In this document: piece after piece, positions 6,128-9,334 of the stretch
How positions within the stretch are numbered: position 1 is the stretch's first letter
How the letters are laid out: each line of letters opens with the position of its first letter
Source: Thermoflexales bacterium
Lineage (GTDB): Bacteria; Chloroflexota; Anaerolineae; Fen-1058
Direction of reading: 5' to 3'
NCBI GenBank assembly: GCA_017882055.1
Contig: JADGQE010000138.1
Span: 1 to 9,334 of the forward strand
DNA: 9,334 nt
Notes under the pieces: generated by a model
The model's database searches: none
What the model was told of the DNA's origin: nothing
What the model saw: only the letters and a program-made list of their open reading frames with translations
Program-made: the position numbers and the translations under genes

Positions 6128-7366
6128 ATGGATACCGTTCTCCACTCACCATCGCGTACTTCGCAACTCAAGACCATTGTCGTGCTCTTTGTCGTCCTGC
6201 GCGTAACGATCCTTTTTCTATACACCCCGCAGGGCCTGCTCAACGCTTATACCGATTATCAACATTACTATCGTACCGCACAATTGTCCGATCAGGGTTA
6301 CTACCCCTACGTGAACTCGTGGTCGGAATACCCTCCGCTGTTAGGGTACACGACACAGGCTGCGTACAGCGCCGTTCGCTTGATCATGCCGATGGGCGGT
6401 CTGAACGACTTCAGTTATCAGGTCTTCGCGCGCTTGCTCGGCGCGATCATGCTGATCTTCGAAACCGGATCGTTGATCCTGCTGCACCGCATCGCCACCC
6501 GGACGTGGGACATGGAACGCGCCAACTGGCTGGCCTGGGTGTACACCGCATTGAGCGTGCCGTTGTTCTACTGGAACGCCAGTCAGGCCTCCAACTTCGT
6601 ATTCTTCACGCTGCTCGCGGTGTACTGGTTTATCACGAATAAGCGTACGGCTTCGGCCATTTCACTCGCGCTGGGCATGTTGATCAAACTGACGCCCGTC
6701 TTCCTGATCGGATCGGCCGCGCGCTTTTTGTGGCCCGCGCCCAAGCCGATCGCCCGCTACGTCATCATCGTCGCCGTAGTGTTCGCTTTGGCCTTCGTGC
6801 CGTTCGTGCTGCTTGGCGGCGGATCGTGGACGATCGCGTCGCTGGCTTCCAACGGAGTGCGCGCTTCGTGGTCGACGCCATGGGCGCTGATCGATGGCAA
6901 CTGGGGGGTGGGCGATGTGGGCGATGTGCCCACACGCACGCAGCTCGATCTGGCCTATCGGGTCTATGGCAACCCGCCGGTGATTCCTTCGGTGCTGGGG
7001 ATCATCGTGTTCGGGCTCATTTTCCTGTGGCTGTTCCGCCGCCCGATCGATCGGCGCAACCCCCAGCACTTCATCTGGTTCACAACGCTGACGCTGCTGC
7101 TCTTTCATCTGTGGTCCAAAGGCTGGAGTCCGCAGTGGGCCATGTTAATTATTCCTTTCATTCTGCTGTCGTTCCCGAATCAACGCGGCTTGGGACTGGT
7201 GTTGATCTTCACGCTGCTGCTCTTCATCGAGTGGCCGCTGTCCGATGTACTGCAAGCGCGCGCACTGCTTGGCCTCACGGTTGCCGGCAGGACGGTACTC
7301 TTCATCTGGATTGCTGTGCTGGTCGGGCAGCGATTGTGGAAAGCTCCGCCTGAGGTTATGCCTTAG
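6128..7366 (+). CDS. GT-C membrane glycosyltransferase (GT87/DUF2029-like)
   Basis: Predicted polyprenol-phosphate-sugar-dependent glycosyltransferase of 412 aa that would act on the outer face of the cytoplasmic membrane. By eye it has about ten to twelve membrane helices. After the first helix (about 15-32) comes the long periplasmic loop carrying the acidic TDYQHYY (Asp43, where GT-C enzymes place their catalytic aspartate) and the SWSEYPPL motif (64-71), both typical of the GT87/DUF2029 group. Helix MLIKLTPVFLIG (184-195) also matches the family. The loop at 240-285 and the HLWSKGWSPQW segment (327-337) are further family-like features. Donor (mannose is common in the family) and acceptor are unknown. 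Its stop overlaps the stop of the convergent gene by 11 bases. A fragment similar to residues 353-391 reappears at 9218-9334, so at least one paralog exists. Family assignment is good, specificity unknown. Confidence 0.82.
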   Translation: MDTVLHSPSRTSQLKTIVVLFVVLRVTILFLYTPQGLLNAYTDYQHYYRTAQLSDQGYYPYVNSWSEYPPLLGYTTQAAYSAVRLIMPMGGLNDFSYQVFARLLGAIMLIFETGSLILLHRIATRTWDMERANWLAWVYTALSVPLFYWNASQASNFVFFTLLAVYWFITNKRTASAISLALGMLIKLTPVFLIGSAARFLWPAPKPIARYVIIVAVVFALAFVPFVLLGGGSWTIASLASNGVRASWSTPWALIDGNWGVGDVGDVPTRTQLDLAYRVYGNPPVIPSVLGIIVFGLIFLWLFRRPIDRRNPQHFIWFTTLTLLLFHLWSKGWSPQWAMLIIPFILLSFPNQRGLGLVLIFTLLLFIEWPLSDVLQARALLGLTVAGRTVLFIWIAVLVGQRLWKAPPEVMP

Positions 7367-8759
7367 GTGTTTGCCAGAAAAATCGGCGGGGCGTGCTCAA
7401 TGATCTTTCGTCAACGGCGCGCAGCGGCATGGCAGCCAAGGCGCAGCAGAATGTGCCAATTACCAAGAAATAGTAATTGGCAAAAGCCTGTTTGCTGAAA
7501 GCAAAGAAAACTCCCAAGCTCAGCGCTAGGGCGGCGGCAAATCCTTCTGGCGAGCGCGAGGCATAACGCCAAATGAACAAAAAAGTCAACAACAAGGCAA
7601 CGAACCCGGTAAATTGCGAGGGTTGTAGGCCAAAGGCGCGCGCATACAAAGCCAGATAACTGAGGGCATCTAGCCGAAATACTTGGTACCACTGCGCCCA
7701 GCCAACATTCCATAGGAAAGCCGATAGATTCCACAGCGCGAGGGGCGCCGTAACCACCACGGCGATCCCCAGCGCTCCGCCATACAGCCACGCCCAGTCA
7801 CGCCAAGAGGCCTTTGGGGGAAGAAGCAGCACCGCCAGGGGAAGCATCAACAGCATATATTGCTTGCTGGCGAGCAATAGCCCTAACGCTAAGGGTATCC
7901 ATTTGGGGCGATGCACGGCACAGAAAACCGTCATAGCCACCCCTAACAGCGCCAAGGGCTCTGTCCAGCTTTGCTCTACGACAAAAAACACACGCGGTGT
8001 AAACAACAAGAGGTACGCGGCCAGCTGCGCCTCTCGGCCCGGGCGCAGCCAAGCGATTAACGCGCCTGCGAGGACGATAGCTAGCAAATGACTATACCGG
8101 ATATCACCCGCGGCGATATACCCCAACGTCGATAAGTAAATACTCAGCGGTGGGTAGGGGTTGCCAATCGTCATCCGCCCATCTTGGACCAGTTCCGCCC
8201 CATAAAAACCCATATGCCCGTAGATATTAGGCGGGTTAAGCTCATAAGGATTTTGCCCTTGCAAAAGGGCGGCGCTTGACGTTTGGTGAAAAACATAGGT
8301 ATCGATCAATGGGTTGGGCGAAGCGCGAATGACCCATACCCCTAAGAAGAAAATTGCAGCCAAGGTTAAGCCAACCAGGCTATTCCGCCATTTGGGACGA
8401 AGCCAAGCCTCGGGTGCTAAGCTGAACAAGGCAAGACTCCCGGCGATAAGCACACCCGCCTGAAATCGCTGGAATTCTGAAGGCTGCAGGGGTAAAAGAT
8501 AAATACCGGGTAGTGTTGTCAACAGCTGGCCGATTTGCCAAATGACCCCCAGCGTCAAAACAACGAGGAAGATTTTTTGAAGAGTAACGGGCACGATGCG
8601 GTGTTGGGCGGCCACACCGGTGCCGGCGCAAATTAGCGCCACAGTCAGCCACATCGTAGCAGGAAAAGTCAGGCCCCCATTGCCACTTTGTAACGCTTGA
8701 CCCAATGCCAACGCTGCCACGCCCAATCCAAGCTTGGCGACCGACGTACCTTGCTGCAA
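7356..8759 (-). CDS. Polytopic GT-C-like membrane glycosyltransferase
   Basis: Membrane protein of 467 aa from TTG 8759, or 482 aa from GTG 8804, with about twelve hydrophobic helices. The first large external loop has the GT-C-like order: PLIDTYVFHQTSSAALLQG with an aspartate (Asp168 in the 482-aa numbering), then NPYELNPPNIYG (185-196) and NPYPPLSIYL (215-224). SKQYMLLMLP (313-322) and SKQAFANYYF (437-446) sit in later helices. This pattern fits bacterial GT87/DUF2029-type glycosyltransferases; substrate unknown, and another GT-C family is possible. I prefer TTG 8759 because AGGAG (8768-8772) stands eight bases upstream; GTG 8804 has no ribosome site, though a leaderless start there is possible. 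It converges on and overlaps the plus-strand glycosyltransferase by 11 bases. GC is visibly lower (about 53% in 8101-8160 against 68% in 3661-3720) and GATC is scarce, unlike its left neighbours, which suggests a different history. Confidence 0.78.
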   Translation of the reverse strand: MQQGTSVAKLGLGVAALALGQALQSGNGGLTFPATMWLTVALICAGTGVAAQHRIVPVTLQKIFLVVLTLGVIWQIGQLLTTLPGIYLLPLQPSEFQRFQAGVLIAGSLALFSLAPEAWLRPKWRNSLVGLTLAAIFFLGVWVIRASPNPLIDTYVFHQTSSAALLQGQNPYELNPPNIYGHMGFYGAELVQDGRMTIGNPYPPLSIYLSTLGYIAAGDIRYSHLLAIVLAGALIAWLRPGREAQLAAYLLLFTPRVFFVVEQSWTEPLALLGVAMTVFCAVHRPKWIPLALGLLLASKQYMLLMLPLAVLLLPPKASWRDWAWLYGGALGIAVVVTAPLALWNLSAFLWNVGWAQWYQVFRLDALSYLALYARAFGLQPSQFTGFVALLLTFLFIWRYASRSPEGFAAALALSLGVFFAFSKQAFANYYFLVIGTFCCALAAMPLRAVDERSLSTPRRFFWQTPKA

Positions 8760-8767
8760 GTTAATAT

Positions 8768-8772
8768 CTCCT
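8768..8772 (-). promoter_or_regulatory. Ribosome binding site supporting TTG 8759
   Basis: On the minus strand, AGGAG is followed by eight bases and the TTG at 8759. It is the only good ribosome site near the 5' end of this gene, so it argues for a 467-aa product. Confidence 0.5.
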
Positions 8773-8825
8773 GCGCTCACCCTTGCACCATCAAATGAGG
8801 GCACAAGGGAAGTATAGAGGAAATC

Positions 8826-8854
8826 ATTTTACTAGCGCCTCTTGAAAATATCAA
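8826..8854 (-). promoter_or_regulatory. Promoter of the minus-strand GT-C gene
   Basis: On the minus strand, TTGATA (8854-8849), a 17-base spacer and TAAAAT (8831-8826); each box differs from consensus by one base. Start would be near 8819, with a 60-base leader to TTG 8759 or about 15 bases to GTG 8804. A second -10-like TATACT (8816-8811) lacks a matching -35. Confidence 0.6.
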
Positions 8855-8855
8855 G
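8841..8855. promoter_or_regulatory. Candidate operator CTTGA-N5-TCAAG, proximal
   Basis: Inverted repeat CTTGA AAATA TCAAG. It overlaps the -35 box of the minus-strand promoter, where a bound repressor would block transcription. The same half-sites recur at 8908-8921. No regulator gene is visible in the window. Confidence 0.35.
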
Positions 8856-8907
8856 GAACCAGCGGGGAACAAAGTAGTGACTTACAAGCAATGCTTCGAA
8901 TCAAAAT

Positions 8908-8921
8908 CTTGATAGATCAAG
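8908..8921. promoter_or_regulatory. Candidate operator CTTGAT-AG-ATCAAG, distal
   Basis: Perfect 6-bp inverted repeat with a 2-base centre, sharing CTTGA and TCAAG half-sites with the site at 8841-8855, about 66 bases further upstream of the same promoter. The spacing between half-sites differs by one base from the proximal site, so a common ligand is only a suggestion. Confidence 0.35.
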
Positions 8922-8932
8922 TCACATGCAGT

Positions 8933-8964
8933 AAAAAGGCCGCAGCGTTTTGCTTCAGCCTTTT
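8933..8964 (-). terminator. Intrinsic terminator of the LysM gene
   Basis: On the minus strand, AAAAGGC (8964-8958) pairs with GCCTTTT (8940-8934); an inner GAAGC/GCTGC stem, with one mismatch, closes on AAAAC. The transcript continues into a fifth T at 8933, giving a five-base T-run. It lies 17 bases after the LysM stop (8982) and insulates the downstream promoter. On the plus strand it also ends in four Ts, so it could be bidirectional. Confidence 0.75.
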
Positions 8965-8981
8965 AGAAACAAGTACACCTG

Positions 8982-9215
8982 CTACTTCAGTTTCAAAACC
9001 GGTCCCGGCTCAATGCGGTTGGGGTCTTTGATGTTGTTGAGCGCGATCAGGGTTGCCAAAGAAACGCCAAAGCGCCTGGCAATCTTGCTCAGTGAATCGC
9101 CCTTGACCACGGTATAAGTGCCCGAGGCCGGAATGGGCAGCGTCCCTGTAACGGGCGTGGTAGATACCGGCGCGGGATTAACCGTCGTCGTGGGCACTGA
9201 CTTCGATACGACCAC
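8982..9215 (-). CDS. LysM domain protein, lacking its 5' part
   Basis: The 77-residue product (GTG at 9215) has a proline/threonine/valine-rich linker (about 8-32) and one complete C-terminal LysM domain (about 34-77): YTVVKGDSLSKIARRFGVS, then NNIKDPNRIEPG. LysM binds N-acetylglucosamine-containing glycans such as peptidoglycan, so the native protein is probably exported. No signal peptide, lipobox or enzymatic domain is present, which is unlike normal secreted LysM proteins. The minus-strand frame continues without a stop from 9216 to 9257 but that stretch is antisense to the glycosyltransferase fragment. The simplest reading is that the 5' part of the gene was lost at a junction near 9217. 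No promoter or ribosome site is seen. It is followed by a good terminator. The LysM call is firm; whether the gene is functional is doubtful. Confidence 0.75.
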   Translation of the reverse strand: MVVSKSVPTTTVNPAPVSTTPVTGTLPIPASGTYTVVKGDSLSKIARRFGVSLATLIALNNIKDPNRIEPGPVLKLK

Positions 9216-9217
9216 CG

Positions 9218-9334
9218 TGCGGCCTGACTGTGACGCTGCTGCTGACCGCCCTGGTCTTCATCGAGTGGCCTTTATCCGACGCGCTGCAATCGCATGTCCT
9301 GCTGGGCGGCTCGATCATCAGCCGCACCCTTCTT
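9218..9334 (+). pseudogene. C-terminal fragment of a GT-C glycosyltransferase paralog
   Basis: An open plus-strand frame of 39 codons, running off the window, aligns without gaps to residues 353-391 of the glycosyltransferase at 6128-7366: 21 of 39 residues are identical by my count, including FIEWPLSD. DNA identity is much lower than 100%, so this is a diverged paralog, not a recent duplicate. Homology stops abruptly at about 9218; upstream in this frame the sequence is the antisense of the LysM gene. There is no start codon, ribosome site or N-terminal nine-tenths of the protein. It could be a true gene remnant or one side of an assembly misjoin; I cannot see the 3' end. Confidence 0.75.

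Overview
The window looks like chromosomal DNA of a free-living, GC-rich bacterium. My best guess is Chloroflexota (Anaerolineae-like), from the run of polytopic GT-C glycosyltransferases, the heptameric/octameric intergenic repeats, the strong sigma70-type promoters and the short or absent mRNA leaders. That assignment is an inference; there is no rRNA or other strong phylogenetic marker here. No tRNA, rRNA, CRISPR array, insertion sequence or integrase was seen.

Layout. (1) 113-2461, minus strand: a two-gene sulfur-transfer operon, a NifS/IscS-type cysteine desulfurase followed by the tRNA 2-thiouridylase mnmA, driven by a clear promoter (TTGACG-17-TACAAT). Degenerate 7- to 8-base tandem repeats fill the gap between the two genes, run into the mnmA start, and recur just beyond the mnmA stop. 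(2) 2640-6045, plus strand: an EamA/DMT-type exporter translationally coupled to a ferritin-VIT1 fusion (MbfA-like iron exporter), then an MFS transporter with its own promoter, closed by a 14-bp hairpin at 6051-6082. (3) 6128-7366, plus strand: a GT-C (GT87/DUF2029-like) membrane glycosyltransferase whose promoter places transcription start almost on the ATG, so the mRNA is probably leaderless. (4) 7356-9215, minus strand: a second, different GT-C-like membrane protein that overlaps the previous gene tail-to-tail by 11 bp, then a regulatory gap with promoter, two CTTGA/TCAAG palindromes and a terminator, then a LysM domain that lacks its N-terminal part. (5) 9218-9334, plus strand: a 39-codon fragment matching the C-terminal part of the glycosyltransferase at 6128-7366 (21 of 39 residues identical by eye).

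The most notable point is the right end. Two genes of opposite orientation, both missing their 5' parts, meet head-to-head within a few bases near 9217. The block 7367-9217 also differs from the rest: GC is lower and GATC is about five times rarer per base than in 1-7366, where GATC is strongly over-represented. This fits a transferred block, a rearrangement breakpoint or an assembly chimera. The sequence alone cannot say which.

Functionally, the iscS-mnmA pair should make the 2-thio group of U34 in tRNA Lys/Glu/Gln, the middle operon is about efflux (including iron), and the right half is about building cell-surface glycans. I saw no clear sign of a wholly new system. The items most worth checking are the repeat array that has become mnmA coding/start sequence, the compositional break, and the head-to-head junction.
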